Shown: positions 8,376-18,374, counted from the first letter of the stretch. The stretch: 64,000 nucleotides of DNA from Holophagaceae bacterium (GCA_021286765.1 JAJTBS010000001.1:930001-994000); one strand, 5' to 3'. Made by a program: numbers and translations. The notes: generated from the sequence alone by a model not told the origin.

Positions 8376-9758
8376 ATGATCCGTGCCCTGCTGCTGTCCC
8401 TCGCCACCCTGGCCTGCCTCGCCGCGCCCCCCCGCACCCTCCGCGTGGACTACGGCCATACCGGGAATGCCGCCTCGGAGCGCTTCGGGGTGGACCGGGT
8501 CGTGCTGGAGCCGCTGGCCTGGCCCGGAGACCTCGCGAAGGCCATCGACACCAGCAACCTGGGGAAGTACTGCTTCGAGGTCGCGGACAAGGGCACGGGC
8601 CGGCTGCTCTATTCCCGGGGCTTTGCCAGCATCTATGGGGAGTGGGAGACCACGGACGAGGCCAAGGGCCTGAGCCGGACCTTCGGCGAGTCCCTGCGCT
8701 TTCCCCAGCCGGAAGCGCCTGTTCGCATCACGGTGAAAAAGCGGGACGCGCAGAACGCCTTCGTCCCCGTGTGGACCTTCGAGCTCGACCCCAAAGATCC
8801 GCTCATCGAGCGGACGCCCGCCCCGGATGCCGGTGGCCTCATCGTGTTGCAGAAGAGCGGGGATTCCGGCGAGAAGGTGGACTTCCTCATCCTCGGCGAC
8901 GGCTATACCGCAGCCGAATGCGGCAAGTTCGAGGCCCAGGCCCGCAAGGTCATGGAGCTGCTCTTCGAGCAGACCCCCTTCAAGGAGCACCGCCGGGACT
9001 TCAACGTCTGGGCCCTCTGCCCGCCCTCGAAGGAGAGCGGCATCTCCCGGCCCTCCACCGGCATCCACCGGCGCACGCCCCTCGGCACCACCTACGACGC
9101 CTTCGGCAGCGAGCGCTACGTGCTCACCTTCGACAACCGCGCCTTCCGGGACATCGCAGCCCAGGCGCCCTACGAGTTCGTGGAGATCCTCACGAACTCC
9201 GAGACCTACGGAGGAGGGGGCATCCACAACCTCTACAGCACAGCCTCCGCGGGCAACAGCACCATCGGGTATCTCTTCGTGCATGAGTTCGGCCACCACT
9301 TCGCCGGGCTCGCCGACGAGTACTACACCTCGGACGTGGCCGTCACCAACAGCGCAGCCCGGCCCGAACCCTGGGAGCCGAATGCCACCGTCGATCCAAA
9401 GCATCCCAAGTGGCAGGCCCTGCTGAGCCCTGGGGTGCCCTTGCCCACGCCCTGGAAGAAGGCCGAGTTCGAAGCCCACAGCCATGAGTATCAGAAGGAG
9501 CGCCGCGCCATCCGCGCCGCCAACCGGCCCGAGTCCGAGATGGATGCCCTGTTCGCCAAGGAGAAGGTGTTCGAGACGAAGCTGCTGGGCACCGACGCCC
9601 ACAGCGGCAAGGTGGGCGCCTTCGAGGGCGCCAACTACGAAGCCAAGGGCTACTTCCGCAGCCAGGAAGACTGCCTCATGTTCACCCGGAACGACGCCGG
9701 CTTCTGTGCCGCCTGCCGGGCCGCCATCGAGCGGGTCATCCGCCAGTACGCGAAGTAG
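8376..9758 (+). CDS. Secreted M64-family metallopeptidase
   Basis: 460 residues with an N-terminal signal peptide (about 1-17), so exported. The zinc site HEFGHHFAGLADEYY combines an HExxH helix with a downstream Glu/Tyr-rich element, as in peptidase family M64 (the IgA-peptidase family of gut Clostridium). The preceding block, DFLILGDGYTAAE, is a conserved M64 signature. The N-terminal 140 residues form the beta-rich M64 N-domain. In free-living bacteria the substrate is unknown. The gene is followed by a strong inverted repeat at 9799. Confidence 0.88.
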   Translation: MIRALLLSLATLACLAAPPRTLRVDYGHTGNAASERFGVDRVVLEPLAWPGDLAKAIDTSNLGKYCFEVADKGTGRLLYSRGFASIYGEWETTDEAKGLSRTFGESLRFPQPEAPVRITVKKRDAQNAFVPVWTFELDPKDPLIERTPAPDAGGLIVLQKSGDSGEKVDFLILGDGYTAAECGKFEAQARKVMELLFEQTPFKEHRRDFNVWALCPPSKESGISRPSTGIHRRTPLGTTYDAFGSERYVLTFDNRAFRDIAAQAPYEFVEILTNSETYGGGGIHNLYSTASAGNSTIGYLFVHEFGHHFAGLADEYYTSDVAVTNSAARPEPWEPNATVDPKHPKWQALLSPGVPLPTPWKKAEFEAHSHEYQKERRAIRAANRPESEMDALFAKEKVFETKLLGTDAHSGKVGAFEGANYEAKGYFRSQEDCLMFTRNDAGFCAACRAAIERVIRQYAK

Positions 9759-9798
9759 GCGGGCGAGCCGGGCCACTGGTGGCCCCCCCCATACCTAT

Positions 9799-9827
9799 GA
9801 GAAGGAGCCCGTCCCGGGCTCCTTCTC
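9799..9827. terminator. Perfect 13-bp stem between convergent genes
   Basis: GAGAAGGAGCCCG and its exact complement are separated by TCC. It lies 40 bp past the M64 stop and 34 bp past the end of the opposite gene, so it can serve both. There is no T-run on either side, so this may be a Rho-independent-like stem or an mRNA 3' end protector. Confidence 0.6.
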
Positions 9828-9861
9828 TCGTGATGCGAGTCTGGACCTGTCAGCCCCGGAA

Positions 9862-10269
9862 TTAGCGGTCGAGCAGCGCAAGCAGGGCGTACATGCGATC
9901 CAGCCGCTGTTTCTGGATGCCGGCGCCGAGGAGTTCGTACTTCTCCCGCTCATTGCTGACGATGGCCGGGACCAACTCCTTCTCGCGCGTTTGCTTGAAG
10001 GCATCCCAGGTGCTCTTGAGTTCCTTAAATTCCGCCACTTTGCCCTCTGGCGCCTTGAGCTTGGCCAGGTGCGCGCTCACGGCGTCGGCCGTGGTCTTGA
10101 CGGTGCGCTGCTGCTCCGGGCCGCGCTTGTCGCGGTAGAGCACCATGGTGACGAGGGCCTGCCGGGCCGTGACGATCTCGTCCTTGAGGGTGGCGAACTC
10201 ACCGGCGGAAGCCGGCAGGGCCGCGGCGACGACCAGGGCGGAAACGAACAGGCGCAGGGCGTGGAACAA
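9862..10269 (-). CDS. Small secreted helical protein, unknown function
   Basis: 135 residues with a clear signal peptide ending ALPASA. The mature part is charged and almost wholly helical (Lys/Glu-rich, no cysteines), resembling four-helix-bundle sensory modules in overall look only. The start is TTG 10269, preceded by AAGGAG at good spacing; no ATG gives an intact signal peptide. I do not recognise the family. Confidence 0.65.
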   Translation of the reverse strand: MFHALRLFVSALVVAAALPASAGEFATLKDEIVTARQALVTMVLYRDKRGPEQQRTVKTTADAVSAHLAKLKAPEGKVAEFKELKSTWDAFKQTREKELVPAIVSNEREKYELLGAGIQKQRLDRMYALLALLDR

Positions 10270-10521
10270 GGTGACTCCTTGTGGGAATGGATGGTGGAAA
10301 CTGGATGGAGGGCCCGTTCCGGAGCGCTCCCCGTGACGTGATGAATAGAAGATCTCAGGGGCTGAAAATCCATTCCATCGGGCCGATTACCTAATTCGGA
10401 AGCAGTCGGTCTGCCAGGGGGCGGCAGCCCTGCGCAGATGCACGGCCCCTCGGACCGCAGCTCAGCAGGGCCCACGGCGTCAGGCCCCTCCCGGCACCGC
10501 CAGGCCCCCGGGCATCCGGGT

Positions 10522-11136
10522 TCAGGCCACGTTCGCCCGGATGGCGAGGGCCGCCAGGGCAGCCGCATTGTGCAGATCGAGCTTCTCCATGATGTTCTGA
10601 CGATGGGCGCTCACCGTCTTCGGGCTCAGCCCCAGTTCGGCCGCAATTTCCTTGGTCACGAGTCCCTGGCCGATGAGGGCGAGCACCTCCACTTCCCGTT
10701 CCGTGAGGGCCTGGAGCAGCTGCTTCTTGAGATCGTCTGACTGGGGACCGGGCTCGGGACCCCGCTCCAGGCGGCGGAGCCGGCTCTCCACCGTGAGGAT
10801 CAGCTCATCGACGGTGAAGGGCTTGGTGAGGTAGTCGTCCGCGCCAGAGAACATCCCCTGCCTCACGCTGGAACGGTCATCCTGAGCGCTGATGAGAACC
10901 AGTGGCAGCCGCGCCAGTTCCGGATCCCGGCGAACCTGCATCAGCAGCGCCATGCCGTCCATGCCGGGCATCTGGACATCCGTGATCAGGATGTCCACCG
11001 GTTTCGATCGAAGCACCTGCATGGCCTCCAGGCCATCGCTGGCCGTCTCGACGATCCATTCCGGGCGCTTGGTCTGCAGGGCGCGCGTCGCCATGGCCAG
11101 CACCAGCCGCTCATCATCCACCAGGAGCACGCGCAT
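10522..11136 (-). CDS. Response regulator, NarL/FixJ type
   Basis: 204 residues: receiver domain 1-120 with acidic pocket VDDE, phospho-acceptor Asp53 in ITDVQMPGMDG and Lys in LTKPF, a linker, then a LuxR-type HTH (about 138-200; LTEREVEVLALIGQG, KEIAAELGLSPKTVSAH). A DNA-binding transcription regulator controlled by phosphorylation. No kinase is adjacent, so it is orphan by context. The 252 bp between it and the downstream small gene hold nothing I can identify. Confidence 0.92.
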   Translation of the reverse strand: MRVLLVDDERLVLAMATRALQTKRPEWIVETASDGLEAMQVLRSKPVDILITDVQMPGMDGMALLMQVRRDPELARLPLVLISAQDDRSSVRQGMFSGADDYLTKPFTVDELILTVESRLRRLERGPEPGPQSDDLKKQLLQALTEREVEVLALIGQGLVTKEIAAELGLSPKTVSAHRQNIMEKLDLHNAAALAALAIRANVA

Positions 11137-11267
11137 CAGGATCCGGGACCTCCGAGCTGCATGCTAGCTCAGTCGTCACGCCCCCATGGCGACAGGCCGT
11201 GTCAGGAAGGTCACAACTGATCCTGCCACCCTGCGGAGCCCCTCCCATCCCAGGAGGGCCCTGGCCC

Positions 11268-11633
11268 TCAGGAGGAGCGCAGGCCCATCCTGCACAGGCG
11301 GCCGAAGAGGCCGGCGGCGTAGGCCAGGGCGAAACCGCCCACGGCCGCGAGGACCACCTCGAAGGGCCACAGGTTGTGGGAAGTGGGGTCCATCACCGTT
11401 TCCACCACCACCCGGGCCATCACGGCGCAAGGCACCCCACCACCCACGACCAGGCCGCCACGGGCCAGCCCCAGCGGCGTCCACCCCGCCACCCAGGCTG
11501 CGATGCAGACGAAGGCGACACAGCCCAGGATCGACAGGGGGTGGGAGAGGGTGAAGTGGTTGTAGGGCGCTGTCCACCAGGGGATTCCCGCGGCGAGGAA
11601 GGCGGCAGAGAACCAGGTCAGCCAGGGTTTCAT
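11268..11633 (-). CDS. Small membrane protein, unknown function
   Basis: 121 residues with about four hydrophobic segments, no conserved motif that I know, and a basic C-terminus (RLCRMGLRSS). ATG 11633 follows GAGGAG. It sits 73 bp downstream of the PD40 propeller gene on the same strand, so the two may share a transcript. Confidence 0.6.
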   Translation of the reverse strand: MKPWLTWFSAAFLAAGIPWWTAPYNHFTLSHPLSILGCVAFVCIAAWVAGWTPLGLARGGLVVGGGVPCAVMARVVVETVMDPTSHNLWPFEVVLAAVGGFALAYAAGLFGRLCRMGLRSS

Positions 11634-11706
11634 CTGCCTCTCCTCGGAACCGGTCACTGGGTCGGCACCATTCCCTCATGGGACCAGCTCGACGGGAAGT
11701 GCCGGA

Positions 11707-12714
11707 TTAGCGTCTGGGCATGGCCAGCGCCTTCGCCCGCAGCTCCCACAGGAAGCCCGCATCCACCCACCACAGCGTGGTCTGCCCATTGCCTGGCTGC
11801 GTGCGCTCCGCCAGCAGATCGGCGAAACGGAGCGGTTTGCCCTCCAGCCGCGGCAGGACGCGGTCACTGCCGAAGAAGACCACCCGGCCATCGGGGCTCA
11901 GGTTGATGGAGAACTCGTCCCGGGCGGCGCTGTTCACGGTGGGCCCCAGGTGGACCGGACCCGTCCAGGTGCCATCCTCCCGGCGGAAGTAGCCGTAGTA
12001 GTCAGCCCCGCCCAGCGAATCCGGCCGACCCATCAGTGGCACCAGGATGAACCGCCCTTCCGGATCCACCCGCGGGTTGGCCTGGCGCGCATCCGCATTG
12101 AAGGGTGGGGGAAGCTTTTCTGCGGGCGCCCAGGCGCCATGGGTCCAGGCGGAACGCATCAGCCAGCCGCCCTGCCCCTCTTCCCGCAGGAAGTGCAGCA
12201 CGCCCTCCCGGGTGATGGAGGGATAGAACGTGTTCTTGGTTCCGTTCACCTCCATGGGCAGGCGCTGGGCTTCCGACCAGCCGCTGCCGGACCGCTCCAT
12301 GGCCCAGATTCCGAAGGGGCCGGGCTCGTGGGCCTTGGGATCCGCCGGCCGGTCCGACACGAAGAAGAAGCGTCGGCCGTCCGGGCTGATGCAGGGCTCC
12401 AGGCAGCGCCAGCGCGGATCGCGGGAGAAGGCCGCCACTTCCGGCGCGGTCCAGCGACCCCCTTCCCGATGGGTTTCGATGATCACGGCCTTTCGGAAGC
12501 CCGGCAGGAAGAGGCCCACATAGATCTCGGACCCGTCCGGCGTCATGGTGATGTCCCGCGTGGCGAGGCCTGTGTTCAGAATGCCCGGCGCGAAGGGGGT
12601 CGCTTCGGACCGCGGGAGGGGCAGGCCCAGGTAGGGCCCGGCTTCCGTCTGGCCCAGGAGCCCCGCCTGGAGGCAGGCAAGCAGGATGGTCACCTGAACC
12701 GTACGCAACGTCAT
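11707..12714 (-). CDS. Exported PD40/TolB-like beta-propeller protein
   Basis: 335 residues with a signal peptide (about 1-22). It contains repeated PD40 blades, visible as TMTPDGSEIYVG, CISPDGRRFFFVSDR and NLSPDGRVVFFGSDR, each with the SPDG turn. No enzymatic domain is attached, unlike dipeptidyl-peptidase relatives, so it probably acts in binding or scaffolding in the periplasm or at the surface. Confidence 0.8.
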   Translation of the reverse strand: MTLRTVQVTILLACLQAGLLGQTEAGPYLGLPLPRSEATPFAPGILNTGLATRDITMTPDGSEIYVGLFLPGFRKAVIIETHREGGRWTAPEVAAFSRDPRWRCLEPCISPDGRRFFFVSDRPADPKAHEPGPFGIWAMERSGSGWSEAQRLPMEVNGTKNTFYPSITREGVLHFLREEGQGGWLMRSAWTHGAWAPAEKLPPPFNADARQANPRVDPEGRFILVPLMGRPDSLGGADYYGYFRREDGTWTGPVHLGPTVNSAARDEFSINLSPDGRVVFFGSDRVLPRLEGKPLRFADLLAERTQPGNGQTTLWWVDAGFLWELRAKALAMPRR

Positions 12715-12854
12715 GGCGACTCCGGGAAGGGGTTACAGGGTGCCACTTTCCCGGGCATGAAAGGTCCGCAACGGGGCCACCCGTGAGGAAACGGGGGCAG
12801 CCACCGGCCCCTGCCCTGCGAAGATGGTGCGCATCAGGCACCTGGGACCCGTCC

Positions 12855-13559
12855 ATGCGATCCATTCCGCCACCCATCACCATCCCGGGCCCCCATGGCC
12901 CGATTCCGGCCCTGGCGCTCGGCGACTTCGCGGCTGCCAAGGCTGGGATCGTCCTCCAATACGGGCTCAGCGGCGCCATGGCCGTCCAGTGGCCGGAGGC
13001 GGAGCGCCTGGCCGCGGCCGGGTATGCCGTGCTGATTCCCGAGGCGCCCCACCACGGGCTCCGCGCGGACGGGTACCTCGCTCGCATGGCGAGCGCGACG
13101 GCGGCGGGGGCCCGGTCCCTCTTCCTTGATCTGGTGGCAGAGAGCTCGAAGGAAACGCCGTCCCTGGTGGACCACTTGGACCGATCCGGGGCCACCCGAA
13201 TCGTGGTCGCTGGGATCTCCATGGGGGGGTTCACCGCCCTGGCAGCGCCCCGCCGGGCCCCCCGGGTGGACTCCGTGGTGGCCTTCCTGGCGGATCCCCG
13301 CTGGGACGATCGGCCGGAGTCGCCCCACCTCCGCCCGGAGGCCTGGGAGCACACGGCCCTCCTCGCGGTGGTGGCGGTCGGGGATGAGGTGGTGCCCCCG
13401 GGCCCGATGCAGCGGTTCATGCACGACCTCGCTTCCCGGTTCGGCTCCAGCCCCAGATTCAGCCTCCTGGAGTATCCGGGCGGCCACACCATGGACCCGG
13501 CCCATTGGGACGAGGCCTGGTCGCAGGTCATCCCCTGGCTCGATCAGCACCTGCGGTAA
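12855..13559 (+). CDS. Alpha/beta hydrolase
   Basis: 234 residues with the alpha/beta-hydrolase order. The nucleophile elbow is GISMGG (Ser122), an acidic residue lies in the AVGDEVV strand, and the histidine is in YPGGHTMD. A dienelactone-hydrolase or acyl-peptidase-like esterase is likely, substrate unknown. No signal peptide. Start uncertain: ATG 12855 precedes the folded part, while GTG 12783 would add 24 residues of low-complexity sequence. Confidence 0.78.
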   Translation: MRSIPPPITIPGPHGPIPALALGDFAAAKAGIVLQYGLSGAMAVQWPEAERLAAAGYAVLIPEAPHHGLRADGYLARMASATAAGARSLFLDLVAESSKETPSLVDHLDRSGATRIVVAGISMGGFTALAAPRRAPRVDSVVAFLADPRWDDRPESPHLRPEAWEHTALLAVVAVGDEVVPPGPMQRFMHDLASRFGSSPRFSLLEYPGGHTMDPAHWDEAWSQVIPWLDQHLR

Positions 13560-13592
13560 TTCCCCACGGGGGCGCCGCAGGGCCCAGTCGCC

Positions 13593-15632
13593 TCAGCCTT
13601 GGGGTCCCGTGGCGGCCACCCCGGAGATGTCCAGCAGCCGCTCGCGCCGGGCCCGCAGGATCCGGTCGCGCACTTCCGCCGCATCCTCGAACTTCATCTG
13701 GGAGGCCAGCTCCTTCATGCGCTTTTCCAGCTTGGCGACCTCACGCTCGAAGTGCTTGTCCTCGAGGTAGAGCAGCGGTTCCTCGGCGGCCCGTTCCTCC
13801 TTGGTGACGTTGATGAACTCCCGGGCCAGGGCCTCGCCCATGACGTCGTCCAGGTTGCGCTTCACGGTCTCGGGCGTGATGCCGTGTTCGAGGTTGTGGG
13901 CCAGCTGCTTGTTGCGGCGCCGTTCGGTCTCCCCGATGGCCTGCTTCATGGAGCCTGTCATCACGTCGGCGTAGAGGATGGCCTTGCCGCTCACATGGCG
14001 CGCCGCGCGGCCAATGGTCTGGATGAGGCTGCGGGTGTTGCGGAGGAAGCCCTCCTTGTCCGCGTCCAGAATGGCCACCAGGCTCACCTCCGGCAGGTCA
14101 AGGCCCTCCCGCAACAGGTTGATGCCCACGAGCACGTCGAAGACACCGCGGCGCAGGTTCTTCAGCAGTTCCACCCGCTCCAGGGTGTCGATCTCGCTGT
14201 GCAGGTACTCGGCCTTGATGCCCAGCTCCTGATAATAGGCCGTGAGCTGCTCGGCCAGTTTCTTGGTGAGCACCGTCACCAGCACCCGCTCATCGCGGGC
14301 CACCACCTGGCGGATCTCCCCCAACAGGTCATCCACCTGGGTGCCCACGGGGCGCACCTCCACCATGGGGTCCACCAGCCCCGTGGGGCGCACCACCTGC
14401 TCCACGAAGGCGCCACCGCTCTGCTGCAATTCATAGTCGCCGGGGGTGGCGGAAACATAGACGACCTGTTTCACCCGGCTCTCGAATTCCTCGAATTTGA
14501 GCGGGCGGTTGTCGAGCGCTGAGGGCAGGCGGAAGCCATAGTCGACGAGTGTGGTTTTCCGGGAGCGGTCGCCGTTGTACATGCCATGAAGCTGGCCTGT
14601 GGCCACATGGCTCTCGTCCATGAAGACAATGAAATCCTCGGGGAAGTAGTCCAGCAACGTGTGGGGCGGCTGGCCAGGCTGACGGCCATCCAGGAAGCGG
14701 CTGTAGTTCTCGATGCCGCTGCAGACGCCCATCTCCTTCATCATCTCCACGTCGTAGATGACGCGCTGGTGGAGCCGCTGCAGCTCGACGATCTTGCCCT
14801 GGGCGCGGAACTCGTTCTCCCGTTCCTCCAACTCCAGCTTGATGTCGCGGATGGCCGCCTTCAGCTTCTCCTCCGGCGTCACGTAGTGGGTCTTGGGCCA
14901 GATCGTGAGCTCGTCCAGCTTCTCGATGACCACGCCGCGCAGGGGGTCGATCTTGGACAGTCGTTCCACCTCGTCGCCCCAGAGTTCGATGCGGTAGGCC
15001 ACGTCTTCGTAGGCTGGATAGACCTCCACCACATCGCCCCGCACGCGGAAGATGCCCGGCTCGAAGCTGAGGTGGTTGCGCTGGTACTGGATGGCCACCA
15101 GGTCGCGGAGCAGCATGGCCCGGTCAATGGACTGGCCCTGCTTCAGCGCCACGGACAGGTTCAGGTACGAGCTGGGATCCCCCAGTCCGTAGATGCAGCT
15201 GACGGAGGCGATCACGATGGTGTCGCGGCGCTCCAGCAGGCAGCGGGTGGCGCTGAGGCGAAGCTTCTCCAGTTCCTCGTTGATCTGGGCATCCTTGTCG
15301 ATGAACAGGTCCCGCTCGGGAACGTAGGCCTCGGGCTGGTAGTAGTCGTAGTAGCTGACGAAGTACTCGACGGCGTTCTCGGGGAAGAACTGCTTGAACT
15401 CGCTGAACAGCTGGGCAGCCAGGGTCTTGTTGGGCGCGAAAATGAGCGCGGGCCGCCCCGCCCGGGCGATGGTACTGGCCATGGTGTAGGTTTTGCCGGA
15501 GCCCGTCACCCCCAGCAGCGTCTGGCAACGGTCGCCCCGCTGCAGGCCCTCGACCAGCTGGGCGATGGCCTCGGGCTGGTCACCAGCGGGCTGATAGGGG
15601 GAGACGAGCTTGAAGGGGATCGCTTTGGCCAT
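13593..15632 (-). CDS. uvrB: Excinuclease ABC subunit B
   Basis: 679-residue helicase-like subunit that receives damaged DNA from UvrA and holds it for UvrC incision. Walker A is [10 protein letters not shown]. The damage-probing beta-hairpin region [15 protein letters not shown] and the DEAD-like box FMDESHV are intact. The SF2 C-terminal motifs include INLLREGLD and QTIGRAAR. The C-terminal UVR domain (about 640-672) contacts UvrC. The start at ATG 15632 (MAKAIPFKL) is at the usual UvrB position; the open frame upstream covers the intergenic repeat and is not coding. Confidence 0.97.
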   Translation of the reverse strand: MAKAIPFKLVSPYQPAGDQPEAIAQLVEGLQRGDRCQTLLGVTGSGKTYTMASTIARAGRPALIFAPNKTLAAQLFSEFKQFFPENAVEYFVSYYDYYQPEAYVPERDLFIDKDAQINEELEKLRLSATRCLLERRDTIVIASVSCIYGLGDPSSYLNLSVALKQGQSIDRAMLLRDLVAIQYQRNHLSFEPGIFRVRGDVVEVYPAYEDVAYRIELWGDEVERLSKIDPLRGVVIEKLDELTIWPKTHYVTPEEKLKAAIRDIKLELEERENEFRAQGKIVELQRLHQRVIYDVEMMKEMGVCSGIENYSRFLDGRQPGQPPHTLLDYFPEDFIVFMDESHVATGQLHGMYNGDRSRKTTLVDYGFRLPSALDNRPLKFEEFESRVKQVVYVSATPGDYELQQSGGAFVEQVVRPTGLVDPMVEVRPVGTQVDDLLGEIRQVVARDERVLVTVLTKKLAEQLTAYYQELGIKAEYLHSEIDTLERVELLKNLRRGVFDVLVGINLLREGLDLPEVSLVAILDADKEGFLRNTRSLIQTIGRAARHVSGKAILYADVMTGSMKQAIGETERRRNKQLAHNLEHGITPETVKRNLDDVMGEALAREFINVTKEERAAEEPLLYLEDKHFEREVAKLEKRMKELASQMKFEDAAEVRDRILRARRERLLDISGVAATGPQG

Positions 15633-15641
15633 AGGAGGAAC

Positions 15642-15699
15642 AGGAAAGCACAAAGACGCAGAGACGCGAAGGGAAAATTCGCTTTTCCTTCGCGTCTCT
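15642..15699. repeat. Intergenic inverted repeat with GACGC direct repeats
   Basis: A long stem at 15660-15699 pairs AGAGACGCGAAGG(G)AAAA with TTTTCCTTCGCGTCTCT around a TTCGC loop, with one bulged G. The left arm is preceded by AAAGACGCAGAGACGC, giving tandem AGACGC units. It lies between fabF and uvrB and may end the fabF message. Its wording resembles the AAAGACGCAGAGACGC family of dispersed intergenic repeats seen in several phyla. Confidence 0.65.
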
Positions 15700-15726
15700 A
15701 TGTCATTCAGGGGTCTGGCCCTGGGC

Positions 15727-16980
15727 TCAGACCTTCCGCAACACCAGGCACCCATTGGTGCCGCCGAAGCCGAAGCCATTGTTCATGGCGTATTCGGCGT
15801 CGAAGGTGCCCGCCACGTTGGGGGTGACGTCCAGGTCGCACTCAGGGTCCTGGTTGTCCACGTTGATGGTGGGCGGGATCTTGCCGGTCTTCACGGCCAT
15901 GACGGCCACGATGGTCTCCAGGCCCCCGGCGGCGCCCAGCAGGTGTCCATGCATGGACTTGGAGCTGCTCACCTTGATCTTCTTCGCGTGGTCCCCGAAG
16001 ACCTTCTGGATGGCCAGGCACTCCAGCTTGTCACCCACCGGGGTGCTGGTGCCGTGCATGTTCACGTAGCCCACCTGCTCGGGCGCGATGTCTGCATCCT
16101 TGATGGCCGCCCGCATGACGCGCTGACCGCCCTCGCCCTCGGGGGCCGGGGTGGTGATGTGGTTGGCATCACCGCTCATGCCGTAGCCAGCCACTTCGGC
16201 GTAGATTTTCGCGCCGCGGGCCTTCGCCAGCTCGTACTCCTCAAGGATCACGATGCCCGCGCCCTCGGCCATGACGAAGCCGTCGCGATCCACATCGAAG
16301 GGACGCGAGGCCCGCTTGGGCTCGTCATTGCGGGTGCTGAGGGCGCGCATGGCCGCGAAGCCGCCCACGCCCAACTGGTTCACCACGGAGTCACTGCCGC
16401 CGGCCATCATGCGATCCGCATAGCCAAAGGCGATGAGCCGGGCCGCGTCACCGATGGCGTGGGCGCCCGTGGCGCAGGCCGTGGCCACGGCGCTGTTGGG
16501 CCCCTGCAGCCCGTATTTGATGCTGGCCTGGCCGCTGGCCAGGTTGACGATGAGGCTGGGAATGAAGAAGGGGCTGGTGCGACGGGGACCGCGGTAGCCA
16601 TTGGCTTCGTCCCAAATGGTGCTGAGGCCGCCGATGCCGCTGCCGATGTAGGTTCCGAACACCTCGCGCTCGGCCTTGGTTAGCTCGACCTGGTCGAAGC
16701 CCGCATCCACCCAGGCCTCGTGGGCCGCGCCCAGAGCGTAGTGGATGAAGATGTCCATCTTCTTCTGCTCCTTCTTGTCGATGAACAGATCCGGGTTGAA
16801 GCCCTTCACCTGGCCGGCGATCTTGCAGGCGAAATCGGTGACGTCGAAGCGGTCGATGGTGCTGATGCCGCTCCTGCCGGCCAGCAGGTTGTCCCAGGTC
16901 TCGGGCACGGTGAGGCCGCAGGGGTTGACGGTCCCCATGCCGGTGATGACGACGCGGCGGCGCTGGACAGTCCTGGTCAT
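15727..16980 (-). CDS. fabF: 3-oxoacyl-ACP synthase II
   Basis: 417-residue KAS II that elongates acyl-ACP with malonyl-ACP. The Cys-His-His triad is complete: Cys169 in TACATGAH, His in [11 protein letters not shown] and His in [14 protein letters not shown]. The C-terminal NGFGFGGTN loop is intact. GAGGTG precedes ATG 16980. It follows acpP on the same strand with 83 bp between, a space filled by a terminator-like hairpin. Confidence 0.96.
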   Translation of the reverse strand: MTRTVQRRRVVITGMGTVNPCGLTVPETWDNLLAGRSGISTIDRFDVTDFACKIAGQVKGFNPDLFIDKKEQKKMDIFIHYALGAAHEAWVDAGFDQVELTKAEREVFGTYIGSGIGGLSTIWDEANGYRGPRRTSPFFIPSLIVNLASGQASIKYGLQGPNSAVATACATGAHAIGDAARLIAFGYADRMMAGGSDSVVNQLGVGGFAAMRALSTRNDEPKRASRPFDVDRDGFVMAEGAGIVILEEYELAKARGAKIYAEVAGYGMSGDANHITTPAPEGEGGQRVMRAAIKDADIAPEQVGYVNMHGTSTPVGDKLECLAIQKVFGDHAKKIKVSSSKSMHGHLLGAAGGLETIVAVMAVKTGKIPPTINVDNQDPECDLDVTPNVAGTFDAEYAMNNGFGFGGTNGCLVLRKV

Positions 16981-17011
16981 GGGTTCACCTCAGGTAGGCT
17001 CGGGAAAACAA

Positions 17012-17047
17012 ACGTGCCGCAGGGCCATGAGGGGCGCTGCGGCACGT
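17012..17047 (-). terminator. Hairpin between acpP and fabF
   Basis: An 11-bp perfect stem, ACGTGCCGCAG/CTGCGGCACGT, with a 14-base loop. On the minus strand it is followed by TTGTTTTCC. Position and T-rich tail suggest partial termination that lets acpP be made in excess over fabF, or a processing or stability element. Confidence 0.6.
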
Positions 17048-17063
17048 CACTAACGCGTAGGGA

Positions 17064-17303
17064 TCAAGCCTTCGCGTGCTTCTCGATGTAGGAGATCGCA
17101 TCGCCCACGGTGCGGATCTTCTCCTGCTCGCTCTCGGGGATCTCGAGGCTGAAGGCCTCCTCGATCGCCATGATGATCTCGACGGTGTCGAGACTGTCGG
17201 CGCCGAGATCGTCCACGAAGTGGCTGGATTCGGAAATGGAATCTTCGGGCTTGGCCAGCTGCTCGGCGATAATAGCAATGACCTTCTTGCGCACATCAGC
17301 CAT
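17064..17303 (-). CDS. acpP: Acyl carrier protein
   Basis: 79 residues, acidic, four-helix ACP with the phosphopantetheine site DSL (Ser37) in DLGADSLDTVEIIM. Carries growing acyl chains in type II fatty acid synthesis and is the direct substrate of the downstream fabF product. GGAGGAG lies before ATG 17303. Confidence 0.97.
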   Translation of the reverse strand: MADVRKKVIAIIAEQLAKPEDSISESSHFVDDLGADSLDTVEIIMAIEEAFSLEIPESEQEKIRTVGDAISYIEKHAKA

Positions 17304-17438
17304 CGGGGGCTCCTCCAAACGAACCTGGAAACCCTAACACACACCGGGCCGATTTTCCAAACCCTGGGTAAAGCTCCGGTCCCAAACCCTGCAGACCGGA
17401 GGGATTGCGCCCATCTGCCAGCCATGGAGGATGGAGTC

Positions 17439-18374
17439 ATGCCCCGCCCCAGGACCCTTGAGGAACCCGAGCACGGCTGGCCCCTGGGCTGGAGCGCCAG
17501 CCTGCTGGAATTCCGCACCCACCTGGCCGTGGAGCGGGGCCTCTCCGGCCACACCACCGCCGGCTACCTGTCGGACCTGAACCACCTGGCGGCCTGGGCC
17601 TGCGAGCAGGAAACCCCCGCTGAGGCCCTCACCCGCGACCAGTTCTCGGCCTTTCTCGTCTCCCAGCAAGCCATGGGCAAGGCGCCCCGCAGCCTCGCCC
17701 GGATGAGTTCGAGCCTCCGCGCCTTCCTGGCCTTTCTCCGCCTGGAGGGCGGCGGCGGTGTGGGCCCAGAGGCCATCGTCAAACCGCCCCGGCCGCCAAG
17801 GATCCTGCCCCGCACCCTGGGAGAGAGCCAGATCGAGGCCCTGCTCAACGCCCCGGATACGACCATGCCCCTGGGCGTACGGGACCGGGCCTGGCTGGAG
17901 CTCCTCTACGCCTCGGGCCTACGAGTCTCCGAGCTGGCGGGGCTCCCCGCCCTGTCCGTGTTCCTGGACGAGGGCTTCCTGAAGGTGACGGGCAAGGGCC
18001 GCAAAGAACGGCTCATCCCCTTCGGCACCGGGGCCGAGCGCTGGATCCGGGCCTGGCTCCTCCTGCGGCCAGGGTTCAATCCCAGAGGCGGTGAACTGTT
18101 TGTGGGACAGCGGGGCGAGGGCCTCACCCGCCAGCACCTCTGGCGCCTGCTCAAGGGCTACGCGCGCACCGCCGGTCTCCGCGCCGCAGCCGTGAGCCCG
18201 CACGTGCTCCGACATGCGTTCGCGACCCACCTGCTGGATCACGGCGCCGACCTCCGGGCCGTCCAGGCCATGCTCGGCCACGCCGACATCAGCACGACCC
18301 AGATCTACACCCATGTCCACCAGGCGCGTCTCCGCGCCCTCTACGACCAGATGCACCCGCGCTCCGGCGGCTGA
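17439..18374 (+). CDS. xerC: Tyrosine recombinase XerC/XerD type
   Basis: 311 residues, the usual Xer length. The N-terminal SAM-like core-binding domain (about 18-105) is followed by the catalytic domain with all six residues: Arg162 (GLRVSEL), Lys186 (TGKGRKER), His255 and Arg258 (SPHVLRHAFATHLL), His281 (GHADIS) and Tyr290 (QIYTHV). Resolves chromosome dimers at dif; XerC versus XerD cannot be settled without the second paralogue. Start ATG 17439 has GGAGG 8 bases upstream. It is divergent from acpP and has no neighbouring transposon ends. Confidence 0.9.
   Translation: MPRPRTLEEPEHGWPLGWSASLLEFRTHLAVERGLSGHTTAGYLSDLNHLAAWACEQETPAEALTRDQFSAFLVSQQAMGKAPRSLARMSSSLRAFLAFLRLEGGGGVGPEAIVKPPRPPRILPRTLGESQIEALLNAPDTTMPLGVRDRAWLELLYASGLRVSELAGLPALSVFLDEGFLKVTGKGRKERLIPFGTGAERWIRAWLLLRPGFNPRGGELFVGQRGEGLTRQHLWRLLKGYARTAGLRAAAVSPHVLRHAFATHLLDHGADLRAVQAMLGHADISTTQIYTHVHQARLRALYDQMHPRSGG

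Noticed and set aside
12002-13531. A long minus-strand open frame of 509 codons opposite the hydrolase and part of the propeller gene
   Set aside because: Arg/Pro/Gly-rich translation without family similarity; the plus-strand hydrolase and minus-strand propeller in other frames carry the motifs. Typical high-GC shadow.
17439-18374. XerC-like gene as an integrase of a mobile element
   Set aside because: Standard Xer length and motifs, no att-like repeats, no tRNA end, and housekeeping genes on both sides.
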